DNA of 64,000 nucleotides, taken from contig OZ244933.1 in assembly GCA_965222065.1 (NCBI GenBank), positions 558,001 to 622,000 of the forward strand. Direction: 5' to 3'. Below the pieces are notes generated by a model. That model saw nothing but the letters and a program-made list of their open reading frames with translations, ran no database searches and was not told where the DNA came from. Source of the stretch: GM7GCV1 sp965222065 (GTDB lineage Bacteria > Pseudomonadota > Gammaproteobacteria > Pseudomonadales > GM7GCV1). Within the stretch, counting starts at the first letter, position 1, and the number at the start of each line of letters is the position of its first letter. This document shows, one piece after another, positions 1 through 8,382 of the stretch. Made by a program: the position numbers and the translations under genes.

Positions 1-1220
1 GCTGCCAGGTTTGTGTTGAGCTGCCGGTAACTGGCCCAGTATCGGGTCTTGCCAAGCCGCGGGAACACCCAGTGTTCAGTGACCAAAACCGCCCCCAACG
101 GCGCAATAATCAGTCCCATCAAGCCAACAAAATCCATCAGTTTGGTGAACACAAAGGGAAAACAGGCAATGACCGTTGTCGCCGCACCGGCAACGGCGGT
201 CACCTTGACACGACTCCAGTTCGGGTTAATCGACTGAAAAGCCAGGCCAGCACGATAAATAGTGGGATTGGATGTGGTCCAGCCTGCAATAATGACCGCA
301 ATAATCCCGGTCGCCCCCAGAGCCTGGAAAGCAACGCCGCCGGCATCCATTTCCGCAATCGATGTTTGCATCATCAGCGCAGCACCTGCACCCATAATAC
401 CGGCGCATATCCAGGCCAGGAAATGCCCAACAAACATACCCAGGGCGGAAAAGTAACCATACTGATATTTGCGCGCAAAGCGCAAAATAGTCATGTCGGA
501 TAGACCACCATGCATTGCCAGATTACAAACCCAGGCAAAGGCCGCAACGTGCCACATACCCAATTCGCCGCCGGTATTCCGCCAGATATGGGCATCACCA
601 ACACTGACAAAGTCAGAAAAGCTGCCAATCCTGTCTACACCGGGAGTCGCCGTGACCAATACCGGCAAGATGGCCAGGGCACCCGCAAAAAACATCAGGA
701 TCATCCAGGGGGCACAGACTTCGGCAAACTGGGCAACACGTTTAAAACCCTTGATGGCAATAGCCACGACGACGGCGCCTACAACAAGGGCGACGGCGAC
801 AAAGCCCGCGTTGGTGGGATACCAGTTAACCTGTGCAGGCAGATCAAACAAAACACGCACAGCCGAGGCCGAGACAGTAATCATGGCCCCTGCCAGGACG
901 CAGAACAGAATGCCATTCACTACAGAGTAAAGCTTGACGGTACCGGGGCCGGCAATCTTTTCGATATAGGCGTAAAGTGTCAGCCGGGTATCTACCGCAA
1001 TCGGCGCACAGATAAACGTCCAGGTAAGCACGGCCAATAGATTGCCAATAACCAGGCCGGTCAGGATATCGACCGTACCCACACCCCAGGCAACAAAAAG
1101 GGCCCCAATTACAAATTCCGTACCGGCCACATGCTCACCGGCATAGCTGGCTGCAAAGTGCCTTGCAGGCTCAAGCCTTTCCGGACTTACCGGTTCCCTC
1201 TCAAATTCCTGAAGACTCAT
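1..1220 (-). CDS. NCS1-family (purine-cytosine permease-like) transporter, C-terminus cut off by window edge
   Basis: Reading leftward from ATG at 1220-1218, an open frame runs without a stop to the window edge (about 406 codons). The protein is almost entirely hydrophobic, with around ten membrane segments, and carries NCS1-like stretches such as AGEHVAGTEFVIGALF near residue 27 and AGWTTSNPTIYRAGLA near residue 340. NCS1 proteins are sodium- or proton-coupled symporters for nucleobases, allantoin, hydantoins and related compounds in the inner membrane. It is divergent from the rhamnose genes with 202 bases between, so a shared regulator and a sugar-related substrate are possible, but this is inference. 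The substrate cannot be read from the sequence. The 3' end lies outside the window. Confidence 0.8.
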   Translation of the reverse strand, partial: MSLQEFEREPVSPERLEPARHFAASYAGEHVAGTEFVIGALFVAWGVGTVDILTGLVIGNLLAVLTWTFICAPIAVDTRLTLYAYIEKIAGPGTVKLYSVVNGILFCVLAGAMITVSASAVRVLFDLPAQVNWYPTNAGFVAVALVVGAVVVAIAIKGFKRVAQFAEVCAPWMILMFFAGALAILPVLVTATPGVDRIGSFSDFVSVGDAHIWRNTGGELGMWHVAAFAWVCNLAMHGGLSDMTILRFARKYQYGYFSALGMFVGHFLAWICAGIMGAGAALMMQTSIAEMDAGGVAFQALGATGIIAVIIAGWTTSNPTIYRAGLAFQSINPNWSRVKVTAVAGAATTVIACFPFVFTKLMDFVGLMGLIIAPLGAVLVTEHWVFPRLGKTRYWASYRQLNTNLA

Positions 1221-1340
1221 CTGAAATCTCTATATTTATGATTATTTATAGTTGTTTCACAGGCTGCCAGCCAGGGCAACTGCCCCTCATGCAGTATGAC
1301 AACAACTGGACGATTGGATACTAAACTCACATGATTTGTT

Positions 1341-1390
1341 TTGCAATTTTTTGATTGATTTTGATTTATGCACTCGTTAACATCAATCAA
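1341..1390. promoter_or_regulatory. candidate operator/promoter of rhaEW with 9-bp inverted repeat
   Basis: Perfect inverted repeat arms TTGATTGAT (1351-1359) and ATCAATCAA (1382-1390) are 31 bp centre to centre, close to three helical turns. A possible sigma70 promoter, TTGCAA (1341-1346) and TTTATG (1365-1370), has its spacer covered by the left arm, and the right arm would lie near the transcription start. That geometry fits repression, for instance by the DeoR-type protein encoded at 4956-5741. No promoter or operator is experimentally known here. Confidence 0.4.
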
Positions 1391-1422
1391 CATTCATCTC
1401 ACCTGCCCATTTTTAATTAGTT

Positions 1423-3615
1423 ATGTCTCAAACAGAGAAATCCTTTACGCACGTCCATTACGCCTGGAATGACGAGATTGCCGATAAGCTGAGCCCTGTC
1501 GAAAAACTGGTCTATCGTTCGAATATACTCGGCTCTGATCAACGTATTACCAATACCGGCGGCGGCAATACCTCTGCAAAACTTGTCGAAAAAGACCCTC
1601 TTACTGGAAAAGAGGTAGAGGTTCTCTGGGTAAAGGGGTCCGGTGGCGATCTGCGTACGGCAACAAAGGAAAATTTTTCGTCGCTGTACCAGGATAAATT
1701 GCTGTCCCTGCAAGACATTTATAACGCCAGTGATGAACGAGGCGTCAAGACACCTATAGAAGACGACATGGTGGGCATGTTCAATCACACCACATTCAAC
1801 CTGAATCCACGGCCGCCTTCGATTGATACGCCCCTGCACTCTTTTGTGCCATACAAGCACGTGGATCATATGCATCCAAATGCCGTTATCGCCGTGGCGG
1901 CCAGCAAAAACTCCCGCGCATTGACTGAAGAGATCTGGGGTGGCGACCTGGTATGGACAGAATGGCTGCGACCCGGTTTTGAACTGGGTATGCAACTACA
2001 GAAAATTTGCAAGGAAAATCCCCAGGCCAAAGGCGTTCTACTGGCAGGGCATGGCGTGATCAACTGGGCAAATGACAACAAGGAGTGCTACGACCTCAGC
2101 CTCGACATCATCGAAAAAGCCGCCAATTTCATTGAGTCCAGGGACAAGGGGGAAAAGACATTTGGAGGCAGCAAATACCAAACCCTCGAGAACAGCAAGC
2201 GCGAGGCAATTCTCTCCGAAATACTCCCATTCCTTCGCGGCCAGGTATCCGGCGAAGCCAAGATGATTGGAACCGTCCAAAGTGATGAAGCCATACTGCG
2301 TTTTGTTAATTCCGTTGATGCCCCAAGGCTGGCAGAACTGGGTACTTCATGTCCTGATCATTTTCTGCGCACCAAGATCAAACCACTTTATGTCGACTGG
2401 GATCCCGCCACAGGTGACATCGACAAGCTAAAACAATTACTCAGGAACGGCATTGCTCAATACAAGTCGGACTACCGCAAATATTATGAGGCCTGCAAGC
2501 ACGATAACTCTCCGGCCATTCGGCCATCCAACCCGTCTATTTGCCTGATACCGGGCATTGGCATGATTGCCTGGGGCAAAAACAAGAGTGAATCCAGGGT
2601 CACAGCAGAGTTTTACAACTGTGCTGTCGAGGTCATGCGTGGTGCCGAAGCTATCGACGAATATATCGCCCTGCCCCAACAGGAAGCTTTCGATATTGAA
2701 TACTGGTTGCTGGAAGAGGCAAAACTGCAGCGTATGCCCAAAGAAGCCCCGCTGGCCCGCGATGTAGCCATTGTTATCGGTGCTGGAGACGGCATCGGCA
2801 AGGCGACCGCACACCGACTGGCCCGAGAGGGGGCACATGTGGTTTGTGCCGATCTTCGCCAGGGTGCCGCTGAGCGCACCGCAAAAGAACTGACCGACAA
2901 ATATGGGGTAGGTATCGGTGTTGCGGGTAGCGGAATTTCCAGTTGTGGCCCTGCCATCGCCCTGCCCGTCGATATTACTAACCGAGACAGCGTGGCAAAC
3001 ATGCTTAAACAGGTCATTCTGGCCTATGGAGGCATCGACAAGATCATTGTCACCGCCGGAGTGTTCCTGGCGCCGGGACAGAATGATATGACGAATGATG
3101 AGATGTTCGATGTCAGTTTTGCGGTGAACGTCAAGGGCGGCTATATCGTTGCTACTGAAGCAGACAGAATCTGGAAAGCACAGGCATTCCCCGGATCGCT
3201 GGTACTGACTACCAGCGTCAATGGTGCGGTGGTCAAAAAAGGATCGCTGGCCTACGACACCAGCAAATCCGCAGCCAATCACCTGGTTCGGGAACTGGCA
3301 GTCGAACTGGCTCCCCTGGTTAACGTCAATGGGCTCGCTCCTGCCACGGTAGTCAAGGGAAGCACCATGTTCCCACGCGAACGGGTCATTGCCTCCCTGT
3401 CCAAATACAACATTGAATTCAGGGAAAGTGACGATGATGATCACTTGCGTGAACTGTTGGCGGACTTTTACGCACAGCGTACGCTAACCAAGCAAATGAT
3501 TACGCCCGAAGACCAGGCTGAAGCGGCCTATCTTTTGGTGTCCGGCCAGTTGAGTAAAACAACGGGACAGATTATTAGTGTGGATGGCGGCTTGCACGAA
3601 GCCTTTTTACGCTAA
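1423..3615 (+). CDS. rhaEW: bifunctional rhamnulose-1-phosphate aldolase / L-lactaldehyde dehydrogenase (RhaEW type)
   Basis: A 730-residue fusion. Residues about 20-430 form a class II aldolase domain with GGGNTSAK (46-53), GSGGDL (72-77), a histidine-rich metal site around H139, H146, H149 and H151, and GHG (209-211). Residues about 445-730 form a short-chain dehydrogenase with a GAGDGIG Rossmann motif (453-459) and YxxxK at Y611/K615. In this family the aldolase cleaves L-rhamnulose-1-phosphate to dihydroxyacetone phosphate and L-lactaldehyde, and the dehydrogenase half oxidises or reduces the lactaldehyde in the cytoplasm. The length and domain order match the family. rhaI follows after 27 bases, so the two are probably one operon, likely under the DeoR regulator just downstream. 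The direction of the dehydrogenase reaction is not shown by sequence. Confidence 0.93.
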   Translation: MSQTEKSFTHVHYAWNDEIADKLSPVEKLVYRSNILGSDQRITNTGGGNTSAKLVEKDPLTGKEVEVLWVKGSGGDLRTATKENFSSLYQDKLLSLQDIYNASDERGVKTPIEDDMVGMFNHTTFNLNPRPPSIDTPLHSFVPYKHVDHMHPNAVIAVAASKNSRALTEEIWGGDLVWTEWLRPGFELGMQLQKICKENPQAKGVLLAGHGVINWANDNKECYDLSLDIIEKAANFIESRDKGEKTFGGSKYQTLENSKREAILSEILPFLRGQVSGEAKMIGTVQSDEAILRFVNSVDAPRLAELGTSCPDHFLRTKIKPLYVDWDPATGDIDKLKQLLRNGIAQYKSDYRKYYEACKHDNSPAIRPSNPSICLIPGIGMIAWGKNKSESRVTAEFYNCAVEVMRGAEAIDEYIALPQQEAFDIEYWLLEEAKLQRMPKEAPLARDVAIVIGAGDGIGKATAHRLAREGAHVVCADLRQGAAERTAKELTDKYGVGIGVAGSGISSCGPAIALPVDITNRDSVANMLKQVILAYGGIDKIIVTAGVFLAPGQNDMTNDEMFDVSFAVNVKGGYIVATEADRIWKAQAFPGSLVLTTSVNGAVVKKGSLAYDTSKSAANHLVRELAVELAPLVNVNGLAPATVVKGSTMFPRERVIASLSKYNIEFRESDDDDHLRELLADFYAQRTLTKQMITPEDQAEAAYLLVSGQLSKTTGQIISVDGGLHEAFLR

Positions 3616-3642
3616 AACCGGCAGATACAGGGGAAAGAGTTT

Positions 3643-4935
3643 ATGCAACAAATGATAGATAACAGCCAGGTTGCGGAGTCCAACAAACAGCTGCAATCCG
3701 CGCTTCAAGATGACTACGACGCCCTGGGTGCACAACTCGGGCGCCGTGGTATCAGCATTGACCATATCACTACGAAAGCAATGGAATTTTCTATCGCTGT
3801 GCCCAGTTGGGGAACCGGTACAGGCGGCACACGTTTTGCGAGATTTCCCGGGATTGGCGAACCGCGCAATATCTTTGAAAAGCTGGAAGACTGCGCTGTT
3901 ATCCATCAAATGGTTCGCTGTACTCCATCGGTCTCGCCGCATTTTCCCTGGGATCTCGTCGATGATTTCAATGAGCTGCGCCAACATGCAGAAACCCTGG
4001 GTCTGGCCTTTGATGCTGTCAACTCCAATACCTTCCAGGATCAGCCCGGACAACCCCTATCGTACAAATTTGGCAGCCTGACGCATACGGATCCCAGGGT
4101 GCGTGAACAAGCCGTGGCCCACAACCTCGAGTGCATTGAATGGGGCAAAGTGTTGGGATCAGAAGCCATCACGGTATGGATAGGCGATGGCTCCAATTTT
4201 GCCGGGCAGTCTCACTTCCAGCGACAGCTGGAACGCTATCTGGAAAGCACTCGCACCATTTACGACGCGCTTCCGGAAGACTGGCAAATGTTCATTGAGC
4301 ACAAGATGTTTGAACCCGCCTTTTACTCCACCGTGATCCAGGATTGGGGAACCAACGTGCTCTGTGCAATGGAGTTGGGACCCAAGGCGAAGTCGCTCGT
4401 CGATCTGGGTCATCATGCGCCCAATGTAAACATCGAAATGATCGTGTCGCGCCTGATTCAATTCGGGAAACTGGCGGGCTTTCACTTTAACGACAGCAAA
4501 TATGGCGATGACGATCTGGACAGCGGTTCTTTACATCCCTATCAGCAATTCCTGATTTTCAACGAACTTGTGGATGCGGAGTATCGCCAGCAGGAAGGAT
4601 TCAACCCGGCTTACATGCTCGACCAGTCTCATAACGTCACCGACCCCATCGAAAGCCTGATCAATTCCGCCGCGGAAGTGCAACGCTCCTTCGTGAAGGC
4701 ATTATTAATAGATCGCGAAGCCTTGTATGCATACCAGGAAAGTAACGATGCCCTGATGGCTGCCAACACCATGAAAGCCGCCTTTAATCTGGATGTATCG
4801 CCCATTCTGGCAAAAGCCCGCGAAAAAGCAGGAGGCGCTATTGACCCTATCGCCTGTTACCGCGCCAGTGGTTATCGAGAAGCCGTCGCACGGCATCGCC
4901 CCAGTTCAGGGCAGGCCAGTTCAGGTATCGTGTAA
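3643..4935 (+). CDS. rhaI: L-rhamnose isomerase (RhaI, rhizobial type)
   Basis: A 430-residue TIM-barrel isomerase converting L-rhamnose to L-rhamnulose in the cytoplasm, the first step of the pathway completed by RhaEW. Family-like stretches include WIGDGSNFAGQ near residue 180, HKMFEPAFYSTVIQDWG near 220, and FHFNDSKYGDDDLDSGS near 285, which hold the acidic and histidine metal ligands expected for a Mn/Zn sugar isomerase. It resembles the alphaproteobacterial RhaI type rather than enterobacterial RhaA. A purine-rich GGGGAAAGAG lies upstream of the ATG. The gene converges on the regulator at 4956 with 20 bases between stops. A kinase for L-rhamnulose is needed between this step and RhaEW, but none is adjacent inside the window. 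Confidence 0.93.
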   Translation: MQQMIDNSQVAESNKQLQSALQDDYDALGAQLGRRGISIDHITTKAMEFSIAVPSWGTGTGGTRFARFPGIGEPRNIFEKLEDCAVIHQMVRCTPSVSPHFPWDLVDDFNELRQHAETLGLAFDAVNSNTFQDQPGQPLSYKFGSLTHTDPRVREQAVAHNLECIEWGKVLGSEAITVWIGDGSNFAGQSHFQRQLERYLESTRTIYDALPEDWQMFIEHKMFEPAFYSTVIQDWGTNVLCAMELGPKAKSLVDLGHHAPNVNIEMIVSRLIQFGKLAGFHFNDSKYGDDDLDSGSLHPYQQFLIFNELVDAEYRQQEGFNPAYMLDQSHNVTDPIESLINSAAEVQRSFVKALLIDREALYAYQESNDALMAANTMKAAFNLDVSPILAKAREKAGGAIDPIACYRASGYREAVARHRPSSGQASSGIV

Positions 4936-4955
4936 CCAGACAATAGCCATAAGGC

Positions 4956-5741
4956 CTATCCAGTCACCGTAATTACTTCGATACCCTCATTCTCAAACAG
5001 GGCAACCGCTTTTTCGTCAGCCTTGTCATCAGTAATCAGGGTATCGACATCCGCCAGCTGGCTGAAAATAAAATTGCTGCGGGTACCGATCTTTGAACTA
5101 TCCGCCAGGATCACCAGCTTGTCTGCCTGCTTACGCAACTTTTGCTCCGTCCTGATCAGAAGAGGATCTGATTCCATCACCCCAAAGGAACCAATACCGG
5201 GGGTTCCCATAAACATTTTGGTGGCGTGGTAATACTGGATGGTGTCATTTTCGAAGGCACTGAGAATAATGCCCTGCTTTCGATATAATTCACCGCCCGG
5301 AAGAGTAATCTGGTTTTCACTGTTCATCGCCAGTTCCTGCGCCAGGTAAAACGAATTGGTCAAAATCTTGAGTTTTCTGTGTGCCAGAAACTCACTCATC
5401 ATGTAGGTCGAACTGCCTCCGTTAATAATGATGGATTCCCCGTCCTGGCACAGCTCCACTGCCTTTTGCGCGATCAGTCGTTTAACATCCGTCTGCTTTC
5501 CCTTGTTAATCAAAAAAGCTGACCCCATCAAGGGCGACCGGCTGGATTGACCATTAGTGTCAGCAATACGCTGGGCTCCACCCCGGATTTTCTTAATCAA
5601 CTCCTGCTCGGCCAGCTTGGTGATATCTCGCCGAATAGTCGCCTGGGACGACTTTAATTGATCGGTTAGTTCAGGAACGCTGACAAATTCCTGTTCGTCG
5701 AGAATATCCAGAATGAGTTGATGACGCTGCTTTTCCAGCAC
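4956..5741 (-). CDS. rhaR: DeoR-family transcriptional regulator, probable rhamnose repressor
   Basis: 261 residues. The N-terminal 55 residues are a DeoR helix-turn-helix, with VPELTDQLKSSQATIRRDI and the typical IRGGA turn near 55. The rest is a DeoRC sugar-phosphate sensor domain similar in fold to ribose-5-phosphate isomerase, with INGGSSTYM near 105. DeoR proteins usually repress until a phosphorylated sugar binds. DeoR-type regulators called RhaR are known beside rhaI in other proteobacteria, and the position directly behind rhaI supports the same role here. Candidate sites are the inverted repeat before rhaEW and a TGATC/GATCA repeat before its own gene. The family is clear; the rhamnose assignment is from context. 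Confidence 0.82.
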   Translation of the reverse strand: MLEKQRHQLILDILDEQEFVSVPELTDQLKSSQATIRRDITKLAEQELIKKIRGGAQRIADTNGQSSRSPLMGSAFLINKGKQTDVKRLIAQKAVELCQDGESIIINGGSSTYMMSEFLAHRKLKILTNSFYLAQELAMNSENQITLPGGELYRKQGIILSAFENDTIQYYHATKMFMGTPGIGSFGVMESDPLLIRTEQKLRKQADKLVILADSSKIGTRSNFIFSQLADVDTLITDDKADEKAVALFENEGIEVITVTG

Positions 5742-5776
5742 GTTTAAGGCTCCAGTGAATCAAATACAACAAGGGG

Positions 5777-5792
5777 TGATCGAATATGATCA
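5777..5792. promoter_or_regulatory. short inverted repeat upstream of the DeoR regulator
   Basis: TGATC (5777-5781) and GATCA (5788-5792) form a small palindrome 36 bases upstream of the regulator start, followed by AATTTTGA, which loosely resembles the ATCAA half-sites before rhaEW. It could be an autoregulatory site. The arms are only 5 bp, so chance is a real alternative. Confidence 0.25.
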
Positions 5793-5819
5793 ATTTTGAC
5801 GTGTTTGCTGAAGGGATTC

Positions 5820-5853
5820 AAATAAAAAAACGGCCCTCTAAGCAGAGGACCGT
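5820..5853 (-). terminator. rho-independent terminator of the 9876-5892 operon
   Basis: On the minus strand the order is ACGGTCCTCT, loop GCTT, AGAGGGCCGT, then a run of seven T and ATT. The stem is 10 bp with one G-T wobble. It sits just after the small membrane ORF (stop at 5892) and before the regulator promoter, separating the sugar operon from the DeoR gene. Confidence 0.85.
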
Positions 5854-5891
5854 CATAAAGACAACGATGTCATTGCCCGATGGGCAAAAAA

Positions 5892-6062
5892 TCAGCTCTT
5901 GCCTTGTCCTATCACGGCACCAGACTCACCGACTACTGAGGGCTGGCCTGACTTTTTACGGTCAAACAGCCAGATAATGCCGAAGACGGGCAATAGCAAT
6001 AACGGGATAATGGCAACCGACTGGAAGGATTCCACCGAGGCATAGCGAATAACCTCTTGCAT
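5892..6062 (-). CDS. small single-span membrane protein, 56 residues, function unknown
   Basis: An ATG at 6062-6060 is preceded by GTGGGGGAGTC, a good ribosome-binding site. The frame encodes 56 residues and stops at 5892, directly before the terminator at 5820-5853. A polar start (MQEVIRYASVES) is followed by a hydrophobic stretch of about 19 residues (positions 15-33, including AIIPLLLLPVFGIIWLF), then a basic DRKK and a glycine- and serine-rich tail, so an N-out, C-in single span is likely. It is last in an operon with sugar metabolism genes. I recognise no family. It could be a small partner of a membrane transporter or oxidoreductase; that is conjecture. Confidence 0.65.
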   Translation of the reverse strand: MQEVIRYASVESFQSVAIIPLLLLPVFGIIWLFDRKKSGQPSVVGESGAVIGQGKS

Positions 6063-6103
6063 GACTCCCCCACAACAACACCTCTCTTTTTTTAGAGATC
6101 GTT

Positions 6104-7159
6104 TTATTTCAACCCTAGAATTCGCCGGTTTGTGTCTTCATCTGCACCATCACCGGCAAAGTCGTCGAACGCTTTTTCGGTCGTACGAATGATGTGTTTG
6201 TTAATAAAGTCCACACCTTCCCGCGCACCATCCTCCGGATGTTTCAGACAACACTCCCACTCCAGTACCGCCCAGCCGTCAAAGTCATATTTGGCCAGCT
6301 GGCTAAAAATAGCACTGAAATCGATCTGGCCATCCCCAAGCGAACGAAAACGACCGGGGCGGTCTTTCCAGCCCTGATAGCCGCCATAGATACCACTGCG
6401 GCCTGTCGGATTAAATTCGGCATCTTTCACATGGAACATCTTGATTCGATCATGGTAAATGTCGATGAACTGGACATAGTCCAGCTGTTGCAGGATCAAG
6501 TGGCTTGGGTCGTAAAGAATGTTGCAGCGAGGATGGTTGCCGGTTGCTTCCAGGAAGCGCTCAAAGGTCACACCATCGTGCAAGTCCTCACCGGGATGAA
6601 TCTCGTAGCACACATCCACTCCGGCCTCATCAAAGGCATCGAGGATCGGCAGCCAGCGTTTCGCCAGCTCTTCAAAGCCGGCTTCCACCAGCCCGGCGGG
6701 ACGCTGGGGCCATGGGTAAACCGTGTGCCAAAGCAACGCGCCCGGAAAGGTAACATGAGCGGTCAGGCCCAGGTTTTTACTGGCTTTCGCCGACATCATC
6801 AGCTGCTCAACCGCCCATTTTTGACGCTCATCAGGCTTGCCATGCAACTCTGGCGGGGCAAAACTATCAAACAGCTCATCGTAGGCCGGGTGAACCGCTA
6901 CCAGTTGGCCCTGCAAATGGGTGGACAATTCAGTGATTTCCACGCCATTGGCGGCACAAGTGGCTTTTAGTTCATCACAGTATTCAACACTTTCTGCGGC
7001 GCGCTTGAGATCAATCAGGCCGGGCTCCCATGTGGGAACCTGCACCCCTTTGTATCCCAGGTCACCGGCCCATTTGGTGATGTTGTGAAGAGTATCGAAC
7101 GGGGCTTCCGGTCCAGCGAACTGGGCAAGAAAAATTGCGGGGCCTTTCATCTGTGACAT
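6104..7159 (-). CDS. sugar phosphate isomerase/epimerase-family TIM barrel
   Basis: 351 residues from the ATG at 7159, chosen because CAGGAG lies 6 bases upstream and a longer reading would run into the preceding gene. The protein belongs to the AP-endonuclease-2-like (xylose isomerase-like) TIM barrels. Metal-ligand segments visible are YEIHPGED, LYDPSHLIL, MFHVKDAEF and AVLEWECC, giving the E-D-H-E pattern of this superfamily. Such proteins isomerise or epimerise sugars or keto-sugars, and some cleave 3-keto-glycosides or C-glycosides. It follows a Gfo/Idh/MocA oxidoreductase after 16 bases, a pairing seen in inositol and keto-glycoside pathways. No export signal is seen, so it is cytoplasmic. 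The substrate is unknown. Confidence 0.82.
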   Translation of the reverse strand: MSQMKGPAIFLAQFAGPEAPFDTLHNITKWAGDLGYKGVQVPTWEPGLIDLKRAAESVEYCDELKATCAANGVEITELSTHLQGQLVAVHPAYDELFDSFAPPELHGKPDERQKWAVEQLMMSAKASKNLGLTAHVTFPGALLWHTVYPWPQRPAGLVEAGFEELAKRWLPILDAFDEAGVDVCYEIHPGEDLHDGVTFERFLEATGNHPRCNILYDPSHLILQQLDYVQFIDIYHDRIKMFHVKDAEFNPTGRSGIYGGYQGWKDRPGRFRSLGDGQIDFSAIFSQLAKYDFDGWAVLEWECCLKHPEDGAREGVDFINKHIIRTTEKAFDDFAGDGADEDTNRRILGLK

Positions 7160-7175
7160 GAGTCTACTCCTGAAA

Positions 7176-8318
7176 TTAGTTGGTAGGGAAAGGATGCCAT
7201 TTGACATCACTCGCACTGGCAGCAACGGCCAGTTCTATAAAGGTCATGCCGCGAACGGCGGCATCAATACCGGGCAGTTGAAGCGCACTTTCAGAAGGTG
7301 CCCTGCCCGCTTCTTTTGCACGAATCTGCTCTACGAATGCCATGTACAGATTGGCAAACGCTTCCAGATACCCTTCCGGATGGCCATGAGGCGTACGGGT
7401 ATTTGCCGTCGTTACCTCGCCCAGATAGCCATAACCGGTTCGTAACATTTCGGTGGGCCGGTCGTTCCATTTCAACCACAGGGTATTGGGTTCCTGCTGA
7501 CTCCATTCCAGGCCGCCTTTTTCACCATAGACACGAATCTTCAGGGCGTTCTCTTCACCAACGCTGACCTGGCTGGCCATCAGTACGCCTTTGGCCCCCT
7601 CGTTAAAGCGCAAAAGTACAGAACCATCATCATCCAGGACCCGTCCATCAACAAAAGAGGTGAGATCTGCGCAAATTTCAGTGATCTGTAAATTCGTTAC
7701 GAACTCTGCCAGGTTGGCGGCATGAACGCCTATATCGCCCATGCAACTGCTACAGCCGGATTTGGCCGGATCCAGGCGCCAAATATCATCTTCAGGCGCT
7801 TCAGATAACCAGCCTTGCGGGTACTCGACAACCACCTTGCGTATCTTGCCCAGTGTTCCATTGGCAATCCTGGCCCTGGCTTCTTTCACCAGGGGGTAAC
7901 CGGTGTAGGTATGAGTCAGGCCATACAAAAGCCCGGTCTCATCCAGAAGATCGCGTAATTTGAGCGCTTCATCAAGGTTGAGGGTCGCGGGCTTATCGGA
8001 CATCACGTGAAAGCCTGCCTTGAGCGCCGCTTCAGCAACGGGAAAATGCATAAAGTTCGGTGTCACGATGGCAACAAACTGCATACGTTCGTCTTCCGGC
8101 AGTTTTGCCTCTGCTTCCATCATTTCCCGGTAGTCGCTGTAAACCCTGTCCGGCGGCAAGAACATTGCCGCACCGGATCGCTTTGAGCGCTCCGGGTCAC
8201 TGCTGAACGCCCCGCAAACCAGTTCTACCTGGCTGTCTATAGCCGCGGCGATACGGTGAACCTGGCCGATAAACGCGCCTTCGCCGCCGCCGACCATTCC
8301 CATTCGTATTTTTGGCAT
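7176..8318 (-). CDS. Gfo/Idh/MocA-family NAD(P)-dependent oxidoreductase
   Basis: 380 residues. The N-terminal Rossmann fold starts at residue 6 with GMVGGGEGAFIG; a DKP variant of the EKP motif (SDKPATLNLDEA) and GDIGVHAANLAEF with the usual catalytic-region histidine follow. The C-terminal half is the expected alpha/beta sheet domain, and the length is normal. The family oxidises or reduces cyclic polyols and sugars, often at C3, with tightly held NAD(P). An AGGAG lies before the ATG. It sits between a sugar kinase and a sugar isomerase-like gene on one strand, with 16 and 64 base gaps, so one operon is likely. The substrate cannot be told. Confidence 0.88.
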   Translation of the reverse strand: MPKIRMGMVGGGEGAFIGQVHRIAAAIDSQVELVCGAFSSDPERSKRSGAAMFLPPDRVYSDYREMMEAEAKLPEDERMQFVAIVTPNFMHFPVAEAALKAGFHVMSDKPATLNLDEALKLRDLLDETGLLYGLTHTYTGYPLVKEARARIANGTLGKIRKVVVEYPQGWLSEAPEDDIWRLDPAKSGCSSCMGDIGVHAANLAEFVTNLQITEICADLTSFVDGRVLDDDGSVLLRFNEGAKGVLMASQVSVGEENALKIRVYGEKGGLEWSQQEPNTLWLKWNDRPTEMLRTGYGYLGEVTTANTRTPHGHPEGYLEAFANLYMAFVEQIRAKEAGRAPSESALQLPGIDAAVRGMTFIELAVAASASDVKWHPFPTN

Positions 8319-8382
8319 TATATTGCTCCTGTAACCTGTAAATTTTCAGTATGAACACTGGCTATTTCATTGAAAAACCGAC

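Noticed and set aside
72..1040. Plus-strand frames of 143-176 codons at the left edge
   Set aside because: They are antisense to the NCS1 permease, whose hydrophobic translation and family motifs are convincing.
2437..3444. Long antisense open frame (335 codons) opposite rhaEW
   Set aside because: It lies wholly inside a strongly supported aldolase/dehydrogenase gene, has no ribosome-binding site and its translation shows no recognisable domain; it reflects codon usage of the sense gene.
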